A DNA stretch of 64,000 nt from contig NZ_JAPQER010000002.1 of assembly GCF_026735135.1 (NCBI RefSeq), forward strand, positions 496,001 through 560,000, written 5' to 3'. The stretch is from Clostridium aestuarii (lineage in GTDB: Bacteria > Bacillota > Clostridia > Clostridiales > Clostridiaceae). This document shows positions 38,999 through 47,833 of the stretch, piece after piece. Made by a program: the position numbers and the translations under genes. Numbering within the stretch: position 1 is the stretch's first letter; every line of letters starts with the position of its first letter. Under the pieces are notes generated by a model that searched no databases, had not been told where the DNA came from, and saw only the letters and a list, made by a program, of their open reading frames with translations.

Positions 38999-40072
38999 AT
39001 GAATTTACCACCTTTAAAAATAGGTGAATTAACCGCCCATATTCCTATTATACAAGGAGGTATGGGCGTTGGAATATCTCTTTCTAGTTTAGCTTCAGCT
39101 GTTGCTAACGAAGGCGGTATAGGCGTTATTTCAGCAGCTCAAATTGGTTTTAAAGAAAACAACTTTGAATCCAATACTGATAATGCTAATATAACAGCTT
39201 TAAAAAAAGAGATTCGTAAAGCTAGAAATTTAAGTCCAAAAGGTATATTAGGTGTAAATATTATGGTAGCTTCAAATAATTTTGAAAATTTAGTTTTAAC
39301 TGCAGTACAAGAAAAAATAGATTTAATTATATGTGGTGCTGGTCTACCTACAACTCTTCCTAAATTTATAAAAAACTCTAAAACTAAAATTGCACCAATA
39401 GTTTCCTCTGGGAAAGCTGCCTCAGTAATATCTAGACTATGGAAAAAAAAATTTGACTATTTACCAGATCTTATAGTCGTTGAAGGTCCAAAAGCAGGAG
39501 GTCATTTAGGATTCTCACCAGATGAATTAAACTCGTCTTCCTCAAAAGATTTAAAATCTATTATAAAAGATGTACTAAATGTGATTAGACCTTTAGAAAA
39601 TCTTTATAAAAAACATATTCCTGTAATCGCTGCTGGTGGAATATTTGATGGAAAAGATATTGCAGAATTTATAAAACTAGGTGCAAATGGCGTGCAAATG
39701 GCAACTCGATTTGTTGCTACTGAAGAATGTGATGCTCATATTAATTTTAAAAATGCATATATCAATTCATCAAAAGAAGACGTAATTATAACAAAAAGTC
39801 CTGTAGGAATGCCTGGTAGAGCCATAAACAATAAATTTCTAAAAACTTTACATTCTTCAGCTACATCTATAAAAAAATGCTATCATTGTTTAAAGCCTTG
39901 TGATCCAAGTAAAACCCCTTATTGTATTTCACGAGCTTTAATTAATGCTGTTAACGGTAATATAGATAACGGGTTGATTTTCGCTGGAAGTAATGTTTAT
40001 AAATTAAATAAAATTACAACTGTAAAAAAACTAATGGCTAATCTTGTAAAAGAAGCTAAAGAAAATTTATAA
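38999..40072 (+). CDS. Nitronate monooxygenase / FabK-like flavoprotein
   Basis: FMN-dependent TIM-barrel enzyme. Family members oxidise alkyl nitronates or, as FabK, reduce enoyl-ACP. It has IPIIQGGMGVGISLSSLASAVANEGGIGVIS (about 14-44), GVNIMVA, IICGAGLP, the glycine-rich VVEGPKAGGHLG with the likely catalytic His, and AAGGIFDGKDIAEFIKLGANGVQMATRFV. A C-terminal cysteine motif CYHCLKPC is common in clostridial versions. The 357-residue protein starts at 38999 with GGAG eight bases upstream. It is monocistronic. Sequence alone does not decide the substrate. Confidence 0.85.
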   Translation: MNLPPLKIGELTAHIPIIQGGMGVGISLSSLASAVANEGGIGVISAAQIGFKENNFESNTDNANITALKKEIRKARNLSPKGILGVNIMVASNNFENLVLTAVQEKIDLIICGAGLPTTLPKFIKNSKTKIAPIVSSGKAASVISRLWKKKFDYLPDLIVVEGPKAGGHLGFSPDELNSSSSKDLKSIIKDVLNVIRPLENLYKKHIPVIAAGGIFDGKDIAEFIKLGANGVQMATRFVATEECDAHINFKNAYINSSKEDVIITKSPVGMPGRAINNKFLKTLHSSATSIKKCYHCLKPCDPSKTPYCISRALINAVNGNIDNGLIFAGSNVYKLNKITTVKKLMANLVKEAKENL

Positions 40073-40079
40073 AAAATAT

Positions 40080-40116
40080 GCTAATAGATTTAACTTCTAT
40101 TAGCACATTTTTTTAT
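40080..40116 (+). terminator. Bidirectional terminator between convergent genes
   Basis: GCTAATAGA / TCTATTAGC (40080-40088 with 40096-40104), 7-nt loop, ACATTTTTTTAT on the plus strand and ATATTTTTTAT on the minus strand. It serves both the monooxygenase and the MBL gene. Confidence 0.88.
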
Positions 40117-40764
40117 ATATTCTAAATTAGATTTTATCAAATTAGTATTAGCTATACTCCCATGTCCTGGTATTATTGTATCAGGTTTTATATTTAAATA
40201 TTCATTTAAAGTATTTTCATATTGCTTTAAGTTATTATAATTTAAATATGGTTTAGGACTTTCAACATTATCTCCTACAAATATTATGTTATCAAAAACA
40301 TCAATGCAAGAAGCCGAATTATTAGTATGACCTGGTGAAAAAAAGAACTCTATCCCTTCATCAACAAATGTTATTCTATCTTTAAACACTAAATTAGGAG
40401 GATAAATTTCTACTTTTCCTTGTTTAAACTCTCTGTATTTACAAAATTCATACTCACCAAATCTTATAATATCTTTTCTACAGTTTTCATGAGCTATAAT
40501 TATATTATCTTTAAAATAACAATTTCCCCAAATATGATCCCAATCTGAATGAGAATTAAACACTATTATTGGTTTTTCTTTTAAATATTTTTTAATAAAT
40601 TGTTCAACTTTATACATACATTCAGGACCTAAAAAAGTGTCACATATAAAAATATAGTTATTACCATTTATTAAATATACATTAGTAGTACAATCAAATT
40701 CTGTGTTTTTTAATTCATAAAATGTAAACATATAGCCTCTTGAACCAACTTTATTTATTTTCAT
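40090..40764 (-). CDS. Metallo-beta-lactamase fold hydrolase
   Basis: MBL-fold protein of 224 residues. The zinc motif reads SHSDWDHIWGN (H-x-D-x-D-H variant, about 72-82), with FSPGHTNNSASCIDV (about 135) and the late IPGHG (about 197). The variant first position (S-H-S-D) resembles MBL proteins acting as thioesterases or lactonases, but the substrate cannot be told. Its start overlaps the end of the DUF5050 gene by 14 bp, so the two are translated together. Confidence 0.82.
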   Translation of the reverse strand: MKINKVGSRGYMFTFYELKNTEFDCTTNVYLINGNNYIFICDTFLGPECMYKVEQFIKKYLKEKPIIVFNSHSDWDHIWGNCYFKDNIIIAHENCRKDIIRFGEYEFCKYREFKQGKVEIYPPNLVFKDRITFVDEGIEFFFSPGHTNNSASCIDVFDNIIFVGDNVESPKPYLNYNNLKQYENTLNEYLNIKPDTIIPGHGSIANTNLIKSNLEYIKKCANRS

Positions 40765-42082
40765 TGTTATCCTTTCTTTTAAGATAAATCCCTCTCTTTT
40801 CCAAAGTAATTCTTAATTTTTCTTTTAACTGTTCACTAATGTTCTCAGATGAGTTAATTTTTTCTACTCCTTCTCGTAATAATATGTATGTGTCTGATCT
40901 TTTCATAATTCTAGAACTTCTTATTAAATTTATATATCTTTTAGCATCATCATCAGTCAAATTCACCTTTAACTTTCCAATAAATTTCTTTAGTCTATAT
41001 AAGGAAACCATCTTCCAAATTTCTAATCCAGTACCAATTCCTATAATTATGAAAGTAATAACAATACTAGATGTACTCATACCTTTAGTTTCTTTATCAT
41101 TACTTGCAATTTTAAATACTGCTTCTTTTGTACCATCATTTTTAATTTCAAATAACTTAGATGCATCTAACTTAATTTGTTGATTAAAATCAATTGAAGC
41201 TCCCCAATAATAAATATTATTTTCTACTATATTTATTTCACCAGATGACTGATTATTTAATTTAGTTCTGAGTGTTCCATCAATTTTTATTTTATATAAT
41301 TTTAGATCATCTGAAACATTTGAATAATATATCCAATCTTCAACTATATTTATAAATTGTGAATCATCATCATTTATTTTTATTTTATTTTTTCCATCAA
41401 TACCTATTTTATATATTTTTCGCCCATCAGAATAATTTTGATAATAAATATTATTTCCCACTACACTTATGTAAAAAGAATTATCATCATTTATTTTTAT
41501 TTTATTACTTCCATCTGTCTTTATTTTATAAATTTTATGTTCATCACTTTCATTAGAATAATACATCCAATCTCCTATTACAGTAAATCCATATATATTA
41601 TCATCGGATATTTTAGTTCTATCAGTACCATCAACTTTTATTTTATAAAGCTTTTGTCCTTTTCTATCCCTTTTTCCATAGTAAACCCAATCTCCTACTA
41701 TTTGAAGCCAATAAGAACTATCCTTATTCACCCTAGTTTTTTGTGAACCATCCTTTTTAATTTTATATATTCTAAATCCATCTTTAACGCTTGAATAATA
41801 AATCCAATCTCCAACTACATTTATATAATTAGGTATATCTTCGCTTATTTTATTTTCACTATTCCCATCAATTGAAATTTCATATAGCTTGCTTCCATCA
41901 GATATATTTGAATAATAGATATTTTTTTCATCTTTACACATGTAACCAAGGTTACTTATATTTGATCTTGTATTTCCTTCAATTGTACTTGCCATAACTA
42001 AATCAGTATTATTTCCAAAACTATAAAATATATTTCCCATTAAAAAAAATAAAATAAAAATACTTGTTATATTTTTTCTCAA
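40751..42082 (-). CDS. DUF5050 repeat protein, membrane-anchored
   Basis: A 443-residue exported protein with an N-terminal hydrophobic signal or anchor (about 5-25). About seven repeats of roughly 43 residues follow, patterned VGDWIYYSN-x-SD-x-KLYKIK-x-DG-x-KTKI-x-DD (about 45-330). Next are a membrane helix (SSIVITFIIIGIGTGLEIW, about 345-365) and a basic cytoplasmic tail of about 75 residues. The repeats match DUF5050, thought to form a beta-propeller. Seven units would make a complete propeller outside the cell. The function is unknown. Overlaps the MBL gene. Confidence 0.82.
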   Translation of the reverse strand: MRKNITSIFILFFLMGNIFYSFGNNTDLVMASTIEGNTRSNISNLGYMCKDEKNIYYSNISDGSKLYEISIDGNSENKISEDIPNYINVVGDWIYYSSVKDGFRIYKIKKDGSQKTRVNKDSSYWLQIVGDWVYYGKRDRKGQKLYKIKVDGTDRTKISDDNIYGFTVIGDWMYYSNESDEHKIYKIKTDGSNKIKINDDNSFYISVVGNNIYYQNYSDGRKIYKIGIDGKNKIKINDDDSQFINIVEDWIYYSNVSDDLKLYKIKIDGTLRTKLNNQSSGEINIVENNIYYWGASIDFNQQIKLDASKLFEIKNDGTKEAVFKIASNDKETKGMSTSSIVITFIIIGIGTGLEIWKMVSLYRLKKFIGKLKVNLTDDDAKRYINLIRSSRIMKRSDTYILLREGVEKINSSENISEQLKEKLRITLEKRGIYLKRKDNNENK

Positions 42083-42286
42083 AATTCTTCCCCCTTACAT
42101 TTATCTTATGTACTAACATAAATTTAAATAGTAATCTGTTTTTATGAATTTTACCATAAAAATCAATATAATACAAACATCTCAATTCTCATATTAGATA
42201 GAATTACACACTATTTTAAATGTTTTTTCAATATAAATCACACTATTTATTATTTTAAGTATATAAATTATATGTTTTGGAATTAT

Positions 42287-42315
42287 TTGAAAAACATACA
42301 ATTTAATTGTATAAT
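42287..42315 (+). promoter_or_regulatory. Sigma-A promoter of the MCP gene
   Basis: TTGAAA (42287-42292), 17 bp, TATAAT (42310-42315), about 44 bp before the start codon. Nothing else is recognised between 42083 and 42358. Confidence 0.82.
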
Positions 42316-42358
42316 TTTCTTGTAATATATTTTTATTTTCATGAAAGGATTGATTAAA

Positions 42359-43192
42359 ATGATTACAGCTATTAATAAAAATGAACTTATGAAATCATTT
42401 AATAATTTGATTCCATATTTTGAATATTTTTTAGAAGACGACTTAGCTTTTTCTATTACAAACACTAAGAATTTTTTAAAATATGTTGATGGAAAAACTT
42501 TTTCATTGAATGTGAAAGAAAATAGTCCTGTCCCTAGCGCAAGTACTGCTTACCAATGCATGAAAGCAGCAAAACCACTCTCTAATATTGTTCCTAAAGA
42601 AGTTTTTGGTATTGATATAAAAGTAATCGGTATTCCTATAAAAGAAAACAACAAAGTTATTGGATCTTTTAACTTAGTTAGGAGCTTAAAAAGACAAACC
42701 GAAATGTTAAACTTATCAGAAACTTTAGCTACCTCTTTATCTCAAATAACATTAGGAATCAACGATATTTCCTGTAATGTTCAAAAAATAGTAACAGCAA
42801 ATTCTGAAATTGAATCAAATGTTGACAAAACAAAACAACAAACTGAAAATACTGATGAAATATTAAAATTTGTAGCAAACATAGCTCAGCAAACCAATTT
42901 ATTAGGATTAAATGCAGCTATCGAATCATCTCGTGCTGGTGAATTTGGAAAAGGGTTTAGTGTAGTAGCTCAGGAAATAAGAAAATTATCAAGCTCCAGT
43001 AAAGAATCTATAGGTGAAATAAATATTGTTCTAAAAAACATTCAAGATTCTGTTGCAAATATATCACATAAAGTAAATAAATCAAACGATATTTTTGAGG
43101 AACAAGTGGGCTCAATAGAAGAAATAACTAGTGCATTAGAAAGCTTAAATTCAACTGCAGACAAATTAAAAGAAATAGCTGCAAAAATATAA
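42359..43192 (+). CDS. Short soluble methyl-accepting chemotaxis protein
   Basis: Cytoplasmic chemoreceptor-like protein of 277 residues without membrane helices. The N-terminal sensor (about 1-105) has [17 protein letters not shown] and [20 protein letters not shown], a GAF/PAS-like pattern frequent in clostridial short MCPs. The C-terminal signalling domain has the kinase-contact tip [30 protein letters not shown]. It lacks a long cytoplasmic coiled coil, so it is far shorter than transmembrane MCPs. The start at 42359 has AAAGGA upstream. The ligand is unknown. Confidence 0.85.
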   Translation: MITAINKNELMKSFNNLIPYFEYFLEDDLAFSITNTKNFLKYVDGKTFSLNVKENSPVPSASTAYQCMKAAKPLSNIVPKEVFGIDIKVIGIPIKENNKVIGSFNLVRSLKRQTEMLNLSETLATSLSQITLGINDISCNVQKIVTANSEIESNVDKTKQQTENTDEILKFVANIAQQTNLLGLNAAIESSRAGEFGKGFSVVAQEIRKLSSSSKESIGEINIVLKNIQDSVANISHKVNKSNDIFEEQVGSIEEITSALESLNSTADKLKEIAAKI

Positions 43193-43224
43193 ATATACTA
43201 GGATTTATAGTCTCCTAGTATATT
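43192..43224 (+). terminator. Hairpin between MCP and topB
   Basis: Twelve-pair perfect stem AATATACTAGGA / TCCTAGTATATT (43192-43203 with 43213-43224) with a 9-nt loop. The tail on the plus strand is only moderately T-rich. It lies between two convergent genes and probably ends both. Confidence 0.7.
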
Positions 43225-43227
43225 TAA

Positions 43228-45483
43228 TTAATCAAATTTAAATTCTATTTTGTTTTTATTCAAAATTAATCTTGCATTAAACATATTACCTTTTTTTGAT
43301 TTAAACCCTTTGATAATATCTGTACTTCCATATTTTATTAATTTTTTAATTTGATCTATAGATATAGTAATACCACATATATTTGCTATAAAAAATTTAC
43401 ATCCACTCTTCCAATTATCACATCCATAGCCTTTATTATTCTTTACAATTCTTCCTGCATTACAAAGTGGACACACTCCTAAAACTTCATTAATTTTCTC
43501 TTGATTTATATTAATACTTTTATTTTCTTTAACTGTGGAAATCAAATACTTAACATTTATTACATTACTATTTTTTAATACATTTTGAACATTCTTTCTA
43601 ACATAACCTTCTAATTTATTCATAAATTCTTCCGCGGTAATATTTTTTTCTGCAACTAATGAAAGTCCTTTTTCCCAACTAGCTGTTAAAGTAGGATTCA
43701 AAAGAGTAGGTATGGAACTTTTTATGACATTATATATGATTTCTCCTTTAACCGTTGGAGACAATACTTGAGTTTTAGAATTTGTTTTTAGGTACTCTAT
43801 CCTATCTAATTTTTTTAATATTTCAGCACGAGTAGCACTAGTTCCTATTCCACTTCTTTTAATTTGCTCTCTTAATTCATCATCTTCAATAAGTTTTCCA
43901 GCATTCTCCATAGCAATAATAATAGCTCCAGTAGTATACCTTTTAGGTGGAGATGTTCTTCCTTCTTTCATAGTTAATTTATCAATTTGTACATTTTGTC
44001 CTTTTTTTAAATCATTTAAAAATTTCATATCTTTCTTTTTTGTATCATCTCTAAATTTCATATTTATTACATCTAAATATCCATTTTCAACACAAACTTT
44101 ACTAGTAGTAAAAAATCTTTCTTCACCAATTTTAGTTTGAACTGATATTTTACTGTATTTTGCTGGTGGATAAAATATAGCTAAAAATCTTCTTACTACT
44201 AAATCATATATTTCCTTTTCTAAATTGCTCAAAGAATTATAATTTTCAAATCCTTCTCCTGTAGGAATAATTGCATAATGATCTGTTATTTTTTTATCAT
44301 CTACATATTTAGTTTTCTCTAAATTTTCATAACTTTTTTCTTTTATTATTTTACTTGCAATAACTTTAATTTGCGAGTCATTAAAATAAGTTAACTTCTT
44401 AATATTTTTATGTATTTCTTTTGCTACTGCTTTCGATAAAACCCTAGCATCAGTTCTAGGATAAGTTAACATTTTCTTCTCATATAAGTTTTGAATTTTA
44501 CTCAAAGTTTGATCTGGATTTATCTTGAATTTTTTAGAACATTCATTTTGAAGCTCTGCTAAATTAAATAAAAGTGGTGCATTTTTGTTTTCTTTTTTCT
44601 TATTAATTTTTTCTACTATTGCTGTATCATTCAAGCAGTTGTTTTGTAATTCATTTATAAGCTTTTCTGCCTCTTCTTTACTTTTAAATCCATTTTCACT
44701 ATATAGCAAATTTGATTCGAAATATTTAGACCTATCATCTGCTTTCCACTCACCTTCATAGGATAAAGTATCATCAATTTTAAAAATAGATACAATTTTA
44801 TAAAATGATGTTTGAATAAAATTTCTTATCTCAATTTCTCTATCTACTACCATTCCTAAAACACAAGACATTACCCGCCCGACAGCCAATACAGAATTTT
44901 TCTCATTTATGATATTTGATACAGTTTTCCCATATATAAGCGTTAAAAGTCTTGAAAAATTTATTCCTAATAAGTAATCCTCTTTTGCTCTTAAATATGC
45001 TGCATCCGAAAGAGCATCATATTCTGAAAGCAGTTTTGCTTCACGAACTCCTCTTTTTATTTCTTCCTCTGTTTGAGAATCAATCCATACTCTCTTTTTA
45101 ACCTTATCTTTTACTCCAACCATCATATCTACTAATCTATATATATATTCTCCCTCTCTACCTGAGTCAGTACAAACATAAATAACATCTACATCTTTTC
45201 TTAAAAGCAACTGTTTAACTATTTCGAATTGTTTTGACACTTGAGGAATAATTTCATATTTATACTCTTTAGGTAAAAAAGGAATCGTTCCTAAAGACCA
45301 TTTTTTTAGTCTTTTATCATAAACTTCTGGATAACTCATAGTAACCATATGACCTACACACCATGTAAATATTGCTTTACTCTCTTCAAAATACCCATTT
45401 CCCTTGATACCTTTTAATTTTAATACCTTAACAAATTCCATGGCAACAGAAGGTTTTTCCATAATAAATAATGCTTTTCCCAT
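43228..45483 (-). CDS. topB: DNA topoisomerase III
   Basis: Type IA topoisomerase that decatenates and processes recombination intermediates. The TOPRIM domain begins KALFIMEKPSVAMEFVKVLK, with acidic residues in CTDSGREGEYIYRLV. The catalytic tyrosine is in LTYPRTDARVLS (about 340-351), and GIGTSATRAEILKKL marks the IA core. The C-terminal zinc-ribbon-like region has CPLC and CDNWKSGC. At 751 residues it fits clostridial TopB. No mobile-element neighbours are present, so it looks chromosomal. Confidence 0.93.
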   Translation of the reverse strand: MGKALFIMEKPSVAMEFVKVLKLKGIKGNGYFEESKAIFTWCVGHMVTMSYPEVYDKRLKKWSLGTIPFLPKEYKYEIIPQVSKQFEIVKQLLLRKDVDVIYVCTDSGREGEYIYRLVDMMVGVKDKVKKRVWIDSQTEEEIKRGVREAKLLSEYDALSDAAYLRAKEDYLLGINFSRLLTLIYGKTVSNIINEKNSVLAVGRVMSCVLGMVVDREIEIRNFIQTSFYKIVSIFKIDDTLSYEGEWKADDRSKYFESNLLYSENGFKSKEEAEKLINELQNNCLNDTAIVEKINKKKENKNAPLLFNLAELQNECSKKFKINPDQTLSKIQNLYEKKMLTYPRTDARVLSKAVAKEIHKNIKKLTYFNDSQIKVIASKIIKEKSYENLEKTKYVDDKKITDHYAIIPTGEGFENYNSLSNLEKEIYDLVVRRFLAIFYPPAKYSKISVQTKIGEERFFTTSKVCVENGYLDVINMKFRDDTKKKDMKFLNDLKKGQNVQIDKLTMKEGRTSPPKRYTTGAIIIAMENAGKLIEDDELREQIKRSGIGTSATRAEILKKLDRIEYLKTNSKTQVLSPTVKGEIIYNVIKSSIPTLLNPTLTASWEKGLSLVAEKNITAEEFMNKLEGYVRKNVQNVLKNSNVINVKYLISTVKENKSININQEKINEVLGVCPLCNAGRIVKNNKGYGCDNWKSGCKFFIANICGITISIDQIKKLIKYGSTDIIKGFKSKKGNMFNARLILNKNKIEFKFD

Positions 45484-45734
45484 AATTTTGCCTCACGTTC
45501 TTAAAAAATTATTCTTTATACTAATTTAAAAATTACAATTAAGTCTAACATAAATATACCTTAAGTATCAAATTTATGTTAACCATACTATTTAGAGAAT
45601 TTTACTATTTATTTTAAAATTTTCTATAACAAACTTAATCATATTAAATAAAAATTTGCGTATTGAATTAAAATACTTTAGAATTATAATAGCATAAATT
45701 TAACACTATAATAAAATGAATGAGGAGATTAAAA

Positions 45735-46472
45735 ATGAGAAATATAAAACTCACTATTGAGTATGATGGAAGCAAATATAAAGGTTGGCAAAAATTAGGC
45801 AACAATAACAATACACTTCAATATAAAATAGAAAAAATATTAAGCGAACTTACAAATGAAGAAATAAATCTAATAGCTTCTGGTAGAACTGATGCCGGCG
45901 TTCATAGTAAAAATCAAATTGCAAATTTCAAGACTAATTCTACTGTTTCAACTAGTAAAATTTTAGATTACTGTTATAAATATTTACCTATGGATATCAT
46001 TATTAAAAATGCAGAAGAAGTTGATGAACTATTTCATTCTAGATATCATGTTTCTCAAAAAATATACACTTACAAAATATGCAACAATAAGTTTCATGAT
46101 ATTTTTAACAGAAAATATTCCTACCATGTTAAAGATAAATTGGATATAGAAAAAATGCGTGAGGCTTCTTTACTTTTTATAGGAAGTCATGATTTCAAGA
46201 GCTTTACCGCCTTAAAATCCAAGAAAAAATCTACGATTAGAGAAATAAATTATATTAACTTTATAGAAAAGAACGGAAATATTGATATTGTTTTTTGCGG
46301 AAATGGTTTTCTCTATAAAATGATAAGAATTTTAGTTGGTACTTTAATAGAAGTAGGTTTAGGTAATTTAACTATAGAAGAAGTTAAAAATATACTAAAT
46401 CAAAAAGATCGTTCTTTAGCAGGTCCTACTGCTCCTGCTCATGGACTATTTTTAACTGATGTAATTTATTGA
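45735..46472 (+). CDS. truA: tRNA pseudouridine synthase A (stand-alone copy)
   Basis: Forms pseudouridine at positions 38-40 of the tRNA anticodon stem. N-terminal IEYDGSKYKGWQ, catalytic Asp in GRTDAGVHSKNQIANF (about 53), DFKSFTALKS, and the C-terminal GNGFLYKMIRILVGTLIEVG. The length is 245 residues. The start is ATG at 45735, with GAGGAG seven bases upstream; the ATG at 45720 overlaps that site. TruA usually sits beside ribosomal-protein genes, so this single gene may be a second paralogue. Confidence 0.93.
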   Translation: MRNIKLTIEYDGSKYKGWQKLGNNNNTLQYKIEKILSELTNEEINLIASGRTDAGVHSKNQIANFKTNSTVSTSKILDYCYKYLPMDIIIKNAEEVDELFHSRYHVSQKIYTYKICNNKFHDIFNRKYSYHVKDKLDIEKMREASLLFIGSHDFKSFTALKSKKKSTIREINYINFIEKNGNIDIVFCGNGFLYKMIRILVGTLIEVGLGNLTIEEVKNILNQKDRSLAGPTAPAHGLFLTDVIY

Positions 46473-46477
46473 TACAC

Positions 46478-46512
46478 AACATAAGAATATTGCTTAGCAA
46501 TATTCTTATGTT
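46478..46512 (+). terminator. Perfect 16-bp hairpin between truA and the TudS-like gene
   Basis: Arms 46478-46493 and 46497-46512 are exact complements with a 3-nt loop. There is no T run on either strand, so it is not a classic intrinsic terminator, but it lies exactly between two convergent genes and includes the stop of one. Confidence 0.6.
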
Positions 46513-47474
46513 AAAACTTTCCCTGAATCACGCATTTCTACAAGTTCATCCGGATAAGGATTAAAAAAGCTTTGTTCTAACAAAGTTTTATCATTAAATC
46601 TTACTGCATATGATTTAACCAAGTACAATGGAACATTAAAAGGTATATGTCCCTCTTTATATTTTTCTATAGTATCTATTACAAACTTTTTTTCCTTTTC
46701 TTCTATTTTTTCAGAAAAATAATTTAGACACTCTATTAAAGAATTTATTTGGGAAGTTTGTCGTGCTTTTCTTGCAAAAACTAAAGCTAGGCATTTCTCA
46801 TATTCTTTAAAAACTTCATTAACTTTTTTATTTTGTCTATTTTTAATAATATCATTTAGAACTTTTAATTGTGTTTTATTATACATAGAAAATAACAACT
46901 TATTTCTCTTATGAAAATTATCAAGCTCGTACATAGTTTCAAGTTTTCTTATTCTTTTAAAATCACTTATTATAAAAAGTTTTGTTAAAAAATGTTCTCT
47001 TATTTTAAAATCTTTTAATCTTCCCTCATCTTCTACTACAACATTTGGAAATTTTTCTATAGCCATTTCTCCAAAAATACCTTTACCTTTAGTACAAGAA
47101 GCCCCCTTTACAAGTCCATTATATATTTTCACATCTTTAATTCCGCAAGACGGTGATCTACTTTTTAGTATAAATCCATCTACTTCATTTAATCCTTCTA
47201 AAAACTCCTTTGAAAATTCAAACATAGTCTTCGTATAATCCTTACCTGTTTTAGGTTGAATAAGCTTTAAGTTATCATTCACCTTTACTATTCTTATAGC
47301 ATCTCTTGGAATTTGCAAACCTATTTCCACTTCAGGACATACTGTTATAAATTCAACGTACTGTTTAAGTTTTTTAATAAATTCATCATTACTCATTTGT
47401 CCATTATATCTACAAGCCTCAAAACCTAAGCATTTACTTACTACAACAATAGGTTTAATATCCATATTCATCAT
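46506..47474 (-). CDS. DUF523-DUF1722 fusion protein (TudS-like)
   Basis: The N-terminal DUF523 domain (about 1-150) has the three conserved cysteines in SKCLGFEACRYNG, TVCPEVEIG and SRSPSCGIKD. In the characterised thiouracil desulfurase TudS, such cysteines bind a [4Fe-4S] cluster. The C-terminal DUF1722 domain (YbgA-like, about 195-310) reads FHKRNKLLFSMYNKTQLKVL. The start is taken as ATG at 47474, after GGTGG. The length is 322 residues. Desulfuration of thiolated nucleobases is inferred from the DUF523 family; the role of DUF1722 is unknown. Confidence 0.82.
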   Translation of the reverse strand: MMNMDIKPIVVVSKCLGFEACRYNGQMSNDEFIKKLKQYVEFITVCPEVEIGLQIPRDAIRIVKVNDNLKLIQPKTGKDYTKTMFEFSKEFLEGLNEVDGFILKSRSPSCGIKDVKIYNGLVKGASCTKGKGIFGEMAIEKFPNVVVEDEGRLKDFKIREHFLTKLFIISDFKRIRKLETMYELDNFHKRNKLLFSMYNKTQLKVLNDIIKNRQNKKVNEVFKEYEKCLALVFARKARQTSQINSLIECLNYFSEKIEEKEKKFVIDTIEKYKEGHIPFNVPLYLVKSYAVRFNDKTLLEQSFFNPYPDELVEMRDSGKVLT

Positions 47475-47630
47475 TATCACCACCATTAATCTTATTCAAA
47501 GTCTTTATTTCTAATTTTGTTAATACTATATATAGTCTTCAAACCAATATTATAAACCAATACTAAAGCTCTTATACATATATTATTAGTCTGCTGCTAT
47601 ATGGATATACTATAAATAAGGAGTGATTTT

Positions 47631-47798
47631 ATGTATGATGCAAAACAACAAGATGAAAAACAAAATGAAAATTTAAAATTTAATTGTATTGCCGATAGAA
47701 GCTACTTTAATAAAATTTCAAATACAAGTATAATCAATCTAAAGTCATCATATATTGCTAATGATAATATTGTAGGCGAAATAACTAATTACAAGTAA
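47631..47798 (+). CDS. Small hypothetical protein, 55 residues
   Basis: ATG at 47631, with AAGGAG seven bases upstream and a stop at 47798 inside a 22-bp hairpin. The product is hydrophilic (starts M-Y-D-A-K-Q-Q-D-E-K-Q), with one cysteine (19) and no membrane segment or known motif. A good ribosome-binding site, a terminator at the stop and a gene-sized slot between convergent genes support it being real. The function is unknown. Confidence 0.6.
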   Translation: MYDAKQQDEKQNENLKFNCIADRSYFNKISNTSIINLKSSYIANDNIVGEITNYK

Positions 47799-47833
47799 AA
47801 GAGCATCATTTTGATGCTCTTTTACTTGTAATT
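47787..47833 (+). terminator. Perfect 22-bp bidirectional hairpin
   Basis: Arms 47787-47808 and 47812-47833 are exact complements with a TTT loop and a core GAGCATCA / TGATGCTC plus TTTT on each outer side. The stop codons of the convergent small gene and the GNAT gene both lie in the arms. Confidence 0.85.

Noticed and set aside
41350..42000. DNA-level tandem repeat in the DUF5050 gene
   Set aside because: The repetition is clear in protein but the DNA copies have diverged, so it is a protein repeat rather than a recent duplication.
47560..47630. Sigma-F promoter before the 55-residue gene (GGATATACT as -10)
   Set aside because: No GYATA-like -35 lies 14-16 bp upstream.
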